Below, piece after piece: positions 26,531 to 37,000 of a stretch of DNA of 64,000 nt (position 1 is its first letter; the number at the start of each line of letters is the position of its first letter). Source of the DNA: Neomesorhizobium albiziae (lineage in GTDB: Bacteria > Pseudomonadota > Alphaproteobacteria > Rhizobiales > Rhizobiaceae). The stretch is from assembly GCF_900114255.1 (NCBI RefSeq), contig NZ_FOSL01000024.1:1-64000 (forward strand), written 5' to 3'. The notes beneath the pieces were generated by a model. That model did no database searches, was not told the DNA's origin, and saw only the letters and a list, made by a program, of their open reading frames with translations. The position numbers and the translations under genes were made by a program.

Positions 26531-28405
26531 ATGGACCGGGTCTTTTTGGAGTACTACGAGGAAGAACTGACCCATATTCGGGCGCTGGCGTCCGAGTTTG
26601 CCGACATGCACCCGGCGGTCGCCCGCAACCTGTCGCTGGACACGGTGCCGTGCCCGGATCCTTACGTCGAGCGGCTGCTCGATGGCGTGGCCTTCCTCGC
26701 GGCGCGCACCAGGCTGAAGGTGGACGCCGAGCGTTCGCGTTTTTCACGCAGCATTCTGGAAGTTCTTTATCCTGACCTCGTCACGCCAGCGCCTGCCACC
26801 GCGATGGCAGTGCTGAAACCCGGCCAACAGGTGCAGACGATGCTTGCCGGTCACGTCGTCAAACGCGGCACAAAGCTGGTGTCGAGCCTGCAGCCCGGAC
26901 TGTCGACCCGCTGCACCTTCACCACCGGCCAGGATGTCACGCTCTGGCCGATAGCTATTGCTTCAGTCAGCTATTTTCAGGACAGGAATGCGCTGGCGGT
27001 TGCGGGCATAACGCCGATCGGAGGCATCCGCGGCGAGGCCGCGCTTCGCCTCGTCATCACGCACAGCGGCAAGGGCAAGCTCAACGAATTGGCGCTCGAT
27101 CAGATCGACCTGTATTTTTCAGGGCGTTCGAAGGCGGCGCTCCTGTTCGACGCTATTTTCGGCAGTTGCATAGCGCTCGGCGCACGACCGGAGGGAAAGA
27201 ACAACCCGCTGACGGCCTTGTCCGCTCCCGAGATGACCGGCGTCAACGATGCCGAGGCTTTGATGCCCCGCACCCGCCCGACATTCGAAGGCTACCGCCT
27301 GCTGCGCGAATATTTCATGATGCCTGAGCGTTTCCACTACGCGCGCATTCGCGGGTTGCGGCCAGTGGTGCGCAAATGCGACGCCGGGCTGGAAATCATC
27401 TTCCTGTTCAGGCGCGCCGTGCCTGAACTCTCCGATCTGACGCCCGCCGATCTCGAGCTGTTTGCGACGCCGATCATCAATCTGTTCGAACGCGAGTGCA
27501 ATGTGATCGAGCTCGATCCGCGCAAAACGCGCCAGGCGGTCTATGCGGACCGGACCCGTCCCAGAGACTTCGAAATCTACCGGGTAACCCATGTCGAGGA
27601 CGCCGACGCCGAAGGGCTCGACGCCGAAATACCTGTGCTGTTCAGCCTTGGGCAGAACCGTGGCAACGGTTGGGTCTATTCGACCGAACGGCGGCCGCGT
27701 CGGCCGACGGAAGACGAGCGGCGCGAAGGCATGACCCGCACTTCGTACACTGGCGACGATGTCTTCCTGGCGATATCGCGTCCACCCGGGCAGGCTGCGA
27801 ACCGCCCGCTCAAACGCATCGAAATCACCGCACTGTGCACCAATCGCGACCTACCGATTCTGGACGACACGCCTACACTCAGCGCGGAGAGCGGTGACCC
27901 TATCGAGGCGGTAAAGCTGCTTGGCGCGGTGCGCCCCCCTCAACCCGCGATCCCCGCCGCCTTGCCGGCAGGCGCGGAGGGCGAGTCGCGGGCCGACGAT
28001 CTAGCCTGGCGGCTCGTGGCGCAGCTTTCGCTGAATTTCCTCGGCCTTGCCCAGGACGGACGCGGGGCAGCCCCTCTTCATGCACTTCTCGATCTCTACG
28101 CGGATCGGGGCGATCCCGGACTTGCACGCCATGCGCGTTCGATTCCCCGGGTCGAGTCGCGGTCGGTAGTCGAAAGGCTGGCGATAGAAGGACCCATGTG
28201 TTTCGGGCGCGGCACCGAAGTCACGTTGCATGTGGACCAATCGGTACTGGCGGGGCAAAGCACGTTGCTTTTGTCGGCCCTGCTCGCCCGCCTGTTCGCC
28301 CGCCACGCGGGAATAAACGGTTTCGTGCGCACCCGCACGCGGTTGCTCCAGAAGCAGGAGGATGTGCCATGGCCGATGACGCCCGGCAATCGCTACCTGA
28401 TCTAG
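26531..28405 (+). CDS. tssF: T6SS baseplate protein TssF
   Basis: A 624-residue VasA/ImpG protein, the major baseplate wedge component. The start MDRVFLEYYEEELTHIRALA is diagnostic, followed by EFADMHPAVARNLSL and PDPYVERLLDGVAFLAARTR. The central and C-terminal regions contain FRRAVPELSDLTPADLELFA and the closing NRYLI. Length is normal. The last 37 bases overlap the start of tssG in another frame, consistent with stoichiometric TssF2-TssG assembly. Confidence 0.95.
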   Translation: MDRVFLEYYEEELTHIRALASEFADMHPAVARNLSLDTVPCPDPYVERLLDGVAFLAARTRLKVDAERSRFSRSILEVLYPDLVTPAPATAMAVLKPGQQVQTMLAGHVVKRGTKLVSSLQPGLSTRCTFTTGQDVTLWPIAIASVSYFQDRNALAVAGITPIGGIRGEAALRLVITHSGKGKLNELALDQIDLYFSGRSKAALLFDAIFGSCIALGARPEGKNNPLTALSAPEMTGVNDAEALMPRTRPTFEGYRLLREYFMMPERFHYARIRGLRPVVRKCDAGLEIIFLFRRAVPELSDLTPADLELFATPIINLFERECNVIELDPRKTRQAVYADRTRPRDFEIYRVTHVEDADAEGLDAEIPVLFSLGQNRGNGWVYSTERRPRRPTEDERREGMTRTSYTGDDVFLAISRPPGQAANRPLKRIEITALCTNRDLPILDDTPTLSAESGDPIEAVKLLGAVRPPQPAIPAALPAGAEGESRADDLAWRLVAQLSLNFLGLAQDGRGAAPLHALLDLYADRGDPGLARHARSIPRVESRSVVERLAIEGPMCFGRGTEVTLHVDQSVLAGQSTLLLSALLARLFARHAGINGFVRTRTRLLQKQEDVPWPMTPGNRYLI

Positions 28406-29436
28406 AGTCGAACACGTCGCGGGTGCCACTGTCCGAGGCGTTCGATTTCTTCGAGTTGCTGCGCCAACTCGAACAACGTGGCGGCATGTTTGGTCATGCC
28501 GGTCGGCTGGATCGCGAACCGGCGCGGCTGGGGCAGCACATACGCCTCGGGTTTGCCACCCGGGACGTGGTCGAATTCCGCGAAGCGACGGACAGACAGC
28601 CGGCCCGGATCGCCGTTGCCAATCTCGGACTGATGGGTCCGGAGGGGCCGTTGCCTCTCCACGTCACTCGCTGGGTGCTCGACCGCCTGTCGCAGCGCTG
28701 GTTCGCCGGCGTGGATGCGCATCAGACAAGCGATACGACCTTCGTCGACTTCGTCAATATTCTCCAGCACCGCATGATCGCCCTGTTCTACCGCGCCTGG
28801 GCCGATGCGCACCCAGGCGTCCAGATGGAACGAGGTGGTGGACGCATCCGCTCGATGCTGGAGGCGATGGCCGGCACGGGACTCCCGGGCACGCACAATC
28901 CCGATAACCCCGACCTCGATGCGGTCAAGCTTCGCCAGGCTGCCGCCCTCGCCAGCCAGGTGGATGGGCCGGAGCGGCTGACTTTGTTTGTCGCGGAAGC
29001 TTTCAGGGTGCCCGTGCAATTGAAGGAGTTCGTCGCATCCTGGATGACGGTGCCCAAAGCACTGCAAAGCCAACTGGGCAAAGAACACGCCGCACTTGGC
29101 CGCAGCGCCACGATCGGACCGCGAACGTTCAGCCGGCAAAGCCGTGTCGAGCTTCGCATCGGGCCGCTCGGTTTTGACGATTTCACGAACTTCCTCCCCG
29201 GCGGCAAGCAGCTCGAGGTGATGAAACGCGCTGTGCGCGACCTTGTCGGCGATTTGCTCGATGTCGATCTGAGGATTGTGCTGACAGCAGATGCCGTGCC
29301 GCAAGCCCAGATCGGAACAGCACAGATCGGCCGAACGGCGTGGCTTGCACGCCCCCCGGAAAGGGGCGATGCTGAAGACATGCGTCTGCGGACCATCGTC
29401 GGATGGCGACCGGAGATGGCGGGAGTGGCGGCATGA
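28369..29436 (+). CDS. tssG: T6SS baseplate protein TssG
   Basis: A 355-residue VasB/ImpH protein that joins TssF in the baseplate wedge. The segment EAFDFFELLRQLEQRGG (about residues 22-38), the LGFATRDVVEF strand and the LMGPEGPLPLHVTRWVLDR segment (about residues 86-104) are characteristic. The ATG at 28369 lies inside tssF and gives the family N-terminus; the frame open to 28198 is a tssF shadow. The stop overlaps the tagH start as ATGA. Confidence 0.93.
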   Translation: MADDARQSLPDLESNTSRVPLSEAFDFFELLRQLEQRGGMFGHAGRLDREPARLGQHIRLGFATRDVVEFREATDRQPARIAVANLGLMGPEGPLPLHVTRWVLDRLSQRWFAGVDAHQTSDTTFVDFVNILQHRMIALFYRAWADAHPGVQMERGGGRIRSMLEAMAGTGLPGTHNPDNPDLDAVKLRQAAALASQVDGPERLTLFVAEAFRVPVQLKEFVASWMTVPKALQSQLGKEHAALGRSATIGPRTFSRQSRVELRIGPLGFDDFTNFLPGGKQLEVMKRAVRDLVGDLLDVDLRIVLTADAVPQAQIGTAQIGRTAWLARPPERGDAEDMRLRTIVGWRPEMAGVAA

Positions 29437-30899
29437 GCCTGCTTCTTACGCTCGAGCAAGGACCGCGCGCCCAGGCAGTGCGCCAGGCGCGGCTCGACAA
29501 GGGCGAACTGGTGATCGGCCGCAGTCCCGAAGCGGACTGGCAGATCGACGATCCCGACATGTTCGTTTCGCGTGCCCACTGCAAAGTCGTCGGCGGAGAG
29601 GACGGATATTTCGTCACCGATATGTCGAGCAGCGGCCTGTTCATCGACAATTCCGGAAGCCCGCTGGGATCGGGAAACTCGGCGCGATTGCGAAACGGCA
29701 TGCGCCTCAGGATGGGCGATTATGTGCTGTGGGTCGACCTGCAGATGGCGGACGCCCAGCCGGCCGCGCCAGAACCGGCATATCAGGCGGCGCAACCCGC
29801 CTCGCGCACGCCGGTGAACTTCGGACATGACGACTTCTTCTCCGTGAAGACTGAGGAAGAGCCGGCGCGTCCGCGTCCAGCCAACCTTCCGGATCCCTTT
29901 GAGCAGCCGGAAGCCGGTGCGTTCAGCCGCGCCGACGCCCAGCGGAACTCGCCGGCTTTCGACGATCCATTCAGCCTCGACCCGGTGGCTACGCCTGCGT
30001 CTAGCGCGAGCGCCGACCAGGATCAACGCGGCGCCCCGATTTTCGACGATCCATTTGGCTTCGACACGTCGGCTGCAGCGCCGAACGCGACGGCCACAGG
30101 CGGCGCTCAGCGGGAGCCGGACGACGACGGGTTCAGCCTGCCGCCGCCGATAGCACCCGTTCCAGAAAAGCGCGCCGGCGCTCCCGCCCCGCGCGAAAGC
30201 GTGGCGGATGCCTCGTCCTCGCCCGATCCGTGGGATGTGCCCTCGCCGGTCGCCGAAGAACCGCCTCCGCCACCTGTGCGGCCAACGCCGATTCCCAGTC
30301 GGCGAAAATCACCGCCTGCGACCCCCTCGAACGATGCGCTGCGCGCCGCGTTCCTGCGCGGGCTGGGACTGGAAGAGGATGAGCTCTCCGGCCGCGATTC
30401 CGTTGCGGATATGGAAAAATTCGGCCGCGAATACCGGCTGATGATGGAAGGCCTGATGCAGCTCCTGCGCAAGCGCGCCGAGGAGAAGGGCAATGCACGG
30501 GTCGCGCAGACGGTGGTCGGAGCGTCTGAGGTCAACCCGCTCAAATTCCTGCCGACCGTGGACGACGCGCTGGCGACGATCCTTGCCGAGCGCAGCCCGG
30601 GCTTTCTCGCCGCCGAACCGGCGATCGCCGACGCCGTGCGCGATCTCGCCCACCATCACGTTCGCGCCTGGCGCGGCGTGCAGGCGGCATTGCGGCGGAT
30701 GATCGACCGCTTCGATCCCGAGGCGCTCGAAGAAGAATTGAAGTCGAGTTCAACCATCGAGACGCTGCTTGCGGGCGGCCGTGGCGCCAAGCTGTGGGAA
30801 CTCTACCAGAAGCGTCACCGCGAAATCGCGGCGAGCGCGGAATCCCGTTTCCTTGGCGATATCGGCGCCGATTTCCGAAATGCATATGAAGAGGAGTGA
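29433..30899 (+). CDS. tagH: T6SS-associated FHA domain protein TagH1
   Basis: A 488-residue protein with an N-terminal forkhead-associated domain (about residues 1-105; GRSPEADWQIDDPDMFVSRAH carries the phosphothreonine-binding Arg, Ser and His), a Pro/Ala/Asp-rich linker of about 190 residues with three repeats of a FDDPF-type motif, and the C-terminal TagH domain (about residues 300-480). Fha proteins bind the phosphorylated target of the T6SS kinase and promote assembly. The kinase and phosphatase lie some 27 kb away, and a second FHA protein is encoded at 45534. Confidence 0.9.
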   Translation: MSLLLTLEQGPRAQAVRQARLDKGELVIGRSPEADWQIDDPDMFVSRAHCKVVGGEDGYFVTDMSSSGLFIDNSGSPLGSGNSARLRNGMRLRMGDYVLWVDLQMADAQPAAPEPAYQAAQPASRTPVNFGHDDFFSVKTEEEPARPRPANLPDPFEQPEAGAFSRADAQRNSPAFDDPFSLDPVATPASSASADQDQRGAPIFDDPFGFDTSAAAPNATATGGAQREPDDDGFSLPPPIAPVPEKRAGAPAPRESVADASSSPDPWDVPSPVAEEPPPPPVRPTPIPSRRKSPPATPSNDALRAAFLRGLGLEEDELSGRDSVADMEKFGREYRLMMEGLMQLLRKRAEEKGNARVAQTVVGASEVNPLKFLPTVDDALATILAERSPGFLAAEPAIADAVRDLAHHHVRAWRGVQAALRRMIDRFDPEALEEELKSSSTIETLLAGGRGAKLWELYQKRHREIAASAESRFLGDIGADFRNAYEEE

Positions 30900-30902
30900 C
30901 GC

Positions 30903-31355
30903 ATGATCCACCGGCGCGACTTCATTATTGCCCTCGGCGCGACAGGGTTCGTTTCAGCCTGCCAGAGCGGACCGCCGAAACCGTCGGCGGTCACGGTTAA
31001 CGTCGCCGGCCAGCCCGGGATGAATCCGGGCCCGGATGGCGGCGACAGGCCGGTAACGGTTCTGATCATGCGGCTGAAAAGCGCCGGAAAATTCAATTCG
31101 GCGGACTATTTCGCGCTGCAGGGGGATGCCGGCACGGCACTTGGCGCGGATCTCATCGGATCTGACTCGGTCGCAGTCGCACCCGGTCAGACCGCGTCGA
31201 AGACCATCACGGTCGAACCCGAAGCCACCACGCTTGGCCTTGTCGCGCTTGTTCGCGAACCCGGCGGGCGAACCTGGCGAGCCACCAAGTCGGTGTCGCC
31301 GGGATCGACGGTCACCATCAACGCGAGGATCGGCACGGGCGGCATTTCCGCTTGA
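30903..31355 (+). CDS. tssJ: T6SS outer-membrane lipoprotein TssJ
   Basis: A 150-residue lipoprotein that anchors the TssJLM membrane complex in the outer membrane. The signal sequence starts MIHRRDFIIALGA and ends in a lipobox VSAC, with Cys about residue 20 as the lipidation site. The rest is a beta-sandwich with alternating hydrophobic strands, including VTVLIMRLKSAGKFNSADYF. The twin Arg at positions 4-5 raises the possibility of Tat export. Three bases follow tagH. Confidence 0.88.
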   Translation: MIHRRDFIIALGATGFVSACQSGPPKPSAVTVNVAGQPGMNPGPDGGDRPVTVLIMRLKSAGKFNSADYFALQGDAGTALGADLIGSDSVAVAPGQTASKTITVEPEATTLGLVALVREPGGRTWRATKSVSPGSTVTINARIGTGGISA

Positions 31356-31391
31356 TGCCCGAAACGGAAACGCCATGCGGAAAGTGACGGA

Positions 31392-32726
31392 ATGAGCGAC
31401 GCAAACAGGGTGCTATGGTCTGAAGGGCTTTTCCTTCGGACACAGCATTTTCAGCAACAGGATCGCTTCTTTGAAGCGACGGTGCGCGGTGCACTGCAGG
31501 CCGGGCAGCTCCATACATTCGGCTTTCAGTCGCTGACGCTCGATCCGTCGCGGCTGGAGGCCGGACAGGTCTCTGTTCTTTCGGCGCGCGGCATCTTTCC
31601 CGACGGCACGCCGTTCGCCATTCCGGATACAATGGACGCGCCACTGCCGCTCGCGATAACGCCGGACATGGGTGGCGGGGCGGTGCTGATTGCCCTGCCG
31701 CTCGAACCGCCCGGCGGCATCGGTTTCGACCCGGCGCACGCGGCCTCGACAGGCGCTCGCTATCGCGGCAGGATTGTTTCCGTCCGCGATGCGGTGCAAG
31801 GCGGCTCCGACCCCGAGGAAATCGAGATTGCCCGGCCACAGGCGCTGCTGCTCGCACCGGGAAAATCGGTCGGCGGATACACCGCGCTGCCAATCGCCGA
31901 GATCAACGGGCTTCGCGCCGATGGCGCCGTTGCGCTCGACGAAACCTTCCTGCCGCCGACGCTCCAGACCGGCGCGGTTGTCTGGTACGCGCAGCTGCTT
32001 CAGGAGGTCATCACCGGGCTCGACCAGATCGCCGAAGCACATGGCAAGATGGTTCTCGGCGGCCCCGGACGCAGCGTCGAGGACCTGCTGATGCTGCACC
32101 TCGCCAATGCGGCGCGGCCGCGGCTGGCGCACATGCTGGCGCAGGAAGTCTATCACCCCGCCGAATTGTTCCTCGAGCTTGCCGGCCTTGCCGGCTCGAT
32201 GGCCACTTACGGATCGAGCTCGCGGCGGCTGGGCGAACTGCCGGCCTACGACCACATGGCGCCCGGTCCCGCCTATTCGGCGCTCGCCGATGCGTTGCGC
32301 TCGCTGATACTCAGCCTGCGCTATATCGAACCGAAGTCGCGCGCCCTGCCCGTGATGCGCCACTCCACCAATGTCTGGAAGGTGCGCGTCGACAATCCGA
32401 AGCTCCTGGTGGCCAGCCGTATCGTGGTGCGCGTCGGGTCGGAACTGTCGGAAGACGCCTTGCGCAAGATATTCGTCAACCAGGCGACGGTCGGCGCCGC
32501 CGACGAATTTGAAGGGCTATGGAAATCGCGTCTGCCGGGCATTCCGCTGAAGCCGCTGCATTCGCAGCCGCGTGAAATCCCCTACGATGGCGACCGCTTG
32601 TGCCTGGAGCTCGACCAGCGCAGCGAGCATTGGGCGTCTCTGCTCGACGCACCCGGCTTCGTGATCGGTGTGTCCGGCGTGCTGCCGAGCGAACCGCAGG
32701 TCGACTGCTACTCGGTGAACAGGTAG
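31392..32726 (+). CDS. tssK: T6SS baseplate-membrane connector TssK
   Basis: A 444-residue VasE/ImpJ protein that links the baseplate wedge to TssL and TssM. The start RVLWSEGLFLRTQHFQQQDR is diagnostic, and the C-terminal region has SELSEDALRKIFVNQATVGA and LPGIPLKPLHSQPREIPYD. Length is normal. It lies 36 bases after tssJ and four before tssL. Confidence 0.95.
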   Translation: MSDANRVLWSEGLFLRTQHFQQQDRFFEATVRGALQAGQLHTFGFQSLTLDPSRLEAGQVSVLSARGIFPDGTPFAIPDTMDAPLPLAITPDMGGGAVLIALPLEPPGGIGFDPAHAASTGARYRGRIVSVRDAVQGGSDPEEIEIARPQALLLAPGKSVGGYTALPIAEINGLRADGAVALDETFLPPTLQTGAVVWYAQLLQEVITGLDQIAEAHGKMVLGGPGRSVEDLLMLHLANAARPRLAHMLAQEVYHPAELFLELAGLAGSMATYGSSSRRLGELPAYDHMAPGPAYSALADALRSLILSLRYIEPKSRALPVMRHSTNVWKVRVDNPKLLVASRIVVRVGSELSEDALRKIFVNQATVGAADEFEGLWKSRLPGIPLKPLHSQPREIPYDGDRLCLELDQRSEHWASLLDAPGFVIGVSGVLPSEPQVDCYSVNR

Positions 32727-32730
32727 CCCC

Positions 32731-34053
32731 ATGAGCAAGGACGATCCTTTCGGCCTGTCGGAGGATCGCGAGCGAACCCGCATTCGCCTGGTCGGCTCGC
32801 CGATGCCGCGTGCGCCGATCCCATCGGCCCCCGGCGCGCCGCTGAAACGATCGCGCGCCCATCCCAATGGACTCGTCAACGCCTTCTCGCCGCTGCTCGA
32901 ATTCGCGCCCGAAATGGAAAGTGCATTGCCGCCGGAAAACCCGGAAGCGCTGCGCACCCGCCTGCTCGACGAACTCGTCCGCGCCCGCGATGCGGCGGTG
33001 GCTGCCGGGTCTTCCCTGGAACGGGCCGACCAGGCGGCTTGGGTGGTGGCTGCATTGCTCGACGACCTCGCGCTGAACACCCCTTGGGGTGGCGCCAGTG
33101 CCTGGCCGCGCCAGCCGCTCGTCGTCATGCTGCGCGGCGATGTCGATGCCGGCACGCAGTTCTTCGCAAGGCTGGAAGAACTCGAGCGCCATCCCAACCG
33201 CGACCGCGAGTTGCTGGAGCTGCAGTATCTCTGCATGTCGCTGGGATTTCGCGGCAAATATCGGGTTCCCGGCCGCTCCGGCGACCGCTCTCTGAACGCC
33301 GTGCGCGTTGCCGCGGCGCGCTTCCTGCGCGATGCAGATGCCGAGGACGCCCCCCTCTCGCCGAACTGGAAGGGCGTGATCGCTTCGGACGAACCAGCGC
33401 GCTTCACCATTCCGATCTGGGTGATGGCGCTCGGAGCCGCGGTGCTTGCCGCCGCGATCCATATCGGGCTGTCAATGGGCCTCAGCAGCCAGGCGGTGGA
33501 ACTTTCAACTCTGGTTCGCGCCCTCCCGCCACCGGATCGCGCACAAATCCAGCGCGCATCGCCGAAAGTCGACGCACCGGAGCTTGAAACGTTCGATTTT
33601 GCCCTCTTGCCCGAATTCGAGGCCGCAGCGCCTGCTGAACTGCGCACCACGCTCAAGGGCACCGAAAGCATCTCGCTTGCCAAGCTGGTGATCCAGGGCT
33701 CCAACCCGGAACTTTTCCAATCCTCGCAGGCGCAATTGACCGAGGGGTTCGAGCCGCTCATCGGATCGATCGCCAAGGTGATCCTCGAAAACCAGGACCT
33801 GATCGGCAACATCACGGTCGTCGGCCACACCGACAGCATCCCGTTGCAACGCAGCAACCCGCTATCGACCAACCAGCGCCTTTCGGAGGCCCGGGCCGCG
33901 ACGATCGCGCAAATTCTCATCCAGAACGGCGTCCCTGAGGACCGCGTCCGTTCGGAAGGCCGGGCCGCCACCGATCCGGTGGCCGACGACAGCACGCGCG
34001 AAGGCCGGGCCTTGAACCGGCGCGTCGAAGTGCTGGTCGAGAAGAGGCTCTGA
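32731..34053 (+). CDS. tssL: T6SS membrane protein TssL1 with OmpA domain
   Basis: A 440-residue fusion of a DotU/IcmH cytosolic domain (about residues 45-205), one membrane span (about residues 224-250, PIWVMALGAAVLAAAIHIGL) and a periplasmic OmpA/MotB peptidoglycan-binding domain (about residues 340-440; VVGHTDSIPL and NRRVEVLVE). Such extended TssL proteins anchor the membrane complex to the cell wall without a separate TagL. A paralogue of the same layout is encoded at 51432. One base separates it from tssM. Confidence 0.94.
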   Translation: MSKDDPFGLSEDRERTRIRLVGSPMPRAPIPSAPGAPLKRSRAHPNGLVNAFSPLLEFAPEMESALPPENPEALRTRLLDELVRARDAAVAAGSSLERADQAAWVVAALLDDLALNTPWGGASAWPRQPLVVMLRGDVDAGTQFFARLEELERHPNRDRELLELQYLCMSLGFRGKYRVPGRSGDRSLNAVRVAAARFLRDADAEDAPLSPNWKGVIASDEPARFTIPIWVMALGAAVLAAAIHIGLSMGLSSQAVELSTLVRALPPPDRAQIQRASPKVDAPELETFDFALLPEFEAAAPAELRTTLKGTESISLAKLVIQGSNPELFQSSQAQLTEGFEPLIGSIAKVILENQDLIGNITVVGHTDSIPLQRSNPLSTNQRLSEARAATIAQILIQNGVPEDRVRSEGRAATDPVADDSTREGRALNRRVEVLVEKRL

Positions 34054-34054
34054 C

Positions 34055-37000
34055 ATGTTCATCCTGCGCTTCCTCTGGTCGGTTCTGACTTCGCGCTTTC
34101 TCTGGACGCTGATCGGCCTGACGCTGCTTGCAGCGATCATCTGGATTTTCGGTCCGATCGTCAGGATCGGAGCATCAGAACCGTTCGCTTCGGAGACGGT
34201 GCGCATCGCCATTATCGCCGGGCTGGTCATCCTGTGGCTGATCTGGCTGATCGTCGCGCAACGCCGCGCAATCCGCGCCAACCGCATGTTCGTCGCCGAA
34301 ATCGCCGCGCCGCCACCGGAAAAACAGCTCACACCGGGTCAGGAAAGTGTGGCCGCCGTCGGCGCCAAGTTCCAGGACGTGATGGGCGAACTGCGTCGCC
34401 GTAAGCTCGGCGGTCGCAAATTCCTGCGCGAAATGCCGTGGTATGTGATCGTCGGGCCGCCGGCCACCGGCAAGACCACTGCGCTGCGTCAATCCGGGCT
34501 CAATTTCCCGATCGACCTGACGGACGATCTCCAGGGCGTCGGCGGCACCCGCAACTGCGACTGGTTCTTTTCCGAGACCGCCGTTCTGATCGACACGGCC
34601 GGCCGTTACGTTCAGCAGGAAAGCCAGCCCGACGTAGACGCCACCGAATGGCTGGGTTTCCTCGATCTCCTCAAGAAGCATCGGGGCCGCCGCGCGTTGA
34701 ACGGCGTCATCGTTGCGCTATCGATTGATGCGCTGTCGGAGGGCGACGAGGCGATCAAAGCACATGGCCGCAAGATCCGCCGACGCCTGGCTGAGCTCAA
34801 CGAGCGGCTGGAAATTCGCCTGCCGGTCTATCTGATGCTCACCAAGGCCGACCTCATCAAGGGGTTCGAGGCATTCTTCGGCGGCCTGTCCACCGCCGCG
34901 CGCGAGCAAGTGTGGGGAACGACCTTTCCGCTCGACGCGCGGGTCGACGGGAAAATCGTCGCCGGCGAAATCTCGACGCTGGCAAGGGAACTCGAACGGC
35001 GGCTCGTGCCAAAGCTGGAAGACGAGGACAAGCTCGCCGCCCGCGCCGAAATCTTCCGGTTTCCGGCACAGCTCGAAAGCCTGTCCGAGCCGATCCAGGT
35101 TTTGATCGATTCCATGTTCGGCGAAAGCCGTTACGAGGAGAGCGCCTGGCTGCGCGGCATCTACCTGACCTCGGCGACCCAGGAAGGCGCCCCGATCGAC
35201 CGGCTGACCGCAGCGCTCTCCTCCTCTTTCGGCTTGCCGGCACGCCGCTCGCTGCCTGCCGCACGCATCGAAAAACGCAGCTTCTTCCTCAAGAACCTCT
35301 TGACGGAAGTGATCTTCAAGGAAGCCGGGCTCGGCACCTTCGACCCGCTCGCGCAAAAACGCCGTGCCTGGATCTGGCGGGGAGCGGCCGCCGCCTCAGC
35401 GGCAGCGGCGCTGCTGGCGGGAGGGATATTCACCTTCTCCTACTATGACAGCCGCAATGCGATAACTGCTCAGGCGGCCCAGCTCGAAGCGCTGCAGACG
35501 CCGCTCAACGCCATAGCCGCCAGCACGGCGCCGGTGGAACCATCGGACCTCGACATTGCGCTCGCCGCGATGGACGACGTGGCCAACGCCCGCACACAAG
35601 TGCCGGACAACTTGCGCGACACGATCGGGCCTTCGGCTTCATCCGAAATCCAGCTGGCACAGACCGATGCCTACAATCATGCACTGCGCAACGTTCTGGA
35701 GCCACGTATGGTGGCCCTGCTCGAGGCCACCATGTGGCGGCAGATCCGCGAGCCGGAATTCCTGCTCGGCGCGCTGAAAACCTATCGCATGATGACAGGG
35801 CTTTCGCAGATGGATTCTGACTTCGTGCAGGACTGGTGGGTGAACGACCTGCCCGAATTCGCGCCCACGGCTCCATTCCCGACGCCGGACGCGGAGGAAC
35901 ATCAGCTCGCCGCCATCCGCCGCATGACCGTCGACGAAAGCTACATCGCTCCCGACCAGGCGCTGGTTGCAGAGGCGCTGGCGAGCGTCTGCACCATTTC
36001 GCTGCCGGCGCGCGCCTACAAGCAGCTGCTTGCCGACCCTGCCGTTGCCGAACTCAAGGAATGGATACCGGCAAATTTCGCGGGTCCGAATGGGGCCAAG
36101 GTTTTCGCAAGGCGTTCCGACAAGACGCTTAGGACGGGCATGCCCGGCGCCTTCACCTATGACGGGTTCCAGAACGCCATCCTGGCCCGGGTCGAGGACG
36201 TCGCGGCGCAAGCAGCACTTGACCGCGCCGTATTTGCCGGCGGCTGCGAGGAAAACGCCGAGACTTCGGTGTCCGCGCTGTCGCAGGACATCCTCAAGCT
36301 CTACTACGAGGACTTCATCGCGCAATGGGACAGTTTCCTGCGTGACATGCGCCTGGCGCCGCTGACCGACCTCACCGTCGCAAGTGAAAACCTCAAGGAC
36401 CTGTCGAGCGCGGATTCGGCGCTGAAGCGGCTGGTCACCGCCGTCGTCAGGGAGACCGAACTCACCCGGTCGGACGAGGAGCCCGCCGGCGATAACAAGG
36501 CGGCAAAGAAGGGCACCTCGAAGCTGCTTGGCAAGCTGGGCAAGATCGGCAAGCTGGCAAAGACCGGCGCGAAGCTGCTGCCTCGCACGGGAGCGGCGGC
36601 GCAGGTGGATCTCACCGGTTCGTTGGTCGCGGAACATTTCAAGCCGCTGAAGGCAACGATCGCCGAAGTCGACGGGCAGCCGCCGGCACTCGATGCGGCG
36701 GTGGTCGCGCTGACTGCCCTGTCCAACGTCCTGCAGACGGTGACCGCCAGCCCCGATCCGCAGGACGCCGTCAAGAAGCAGGGCGGGCTTGCCGAATTGA
36801 CCGGCGCGGTGGCCAGGCAGGCGCAGATATTGCCCGACCCGGTGGACGACTGGCTGGGCGGCATTGCCGGGGACACCAGCGGCCTGACCGAAAAGGCCGT
36901 CACCTCGGAACTTAACGCTATCTGGCGTGCCGACATCCTGCCGTTCTGCCAAGCCGCGCTCAACAACCGCTACCCGTTCACCGCCGAGAGTGCGATCGAC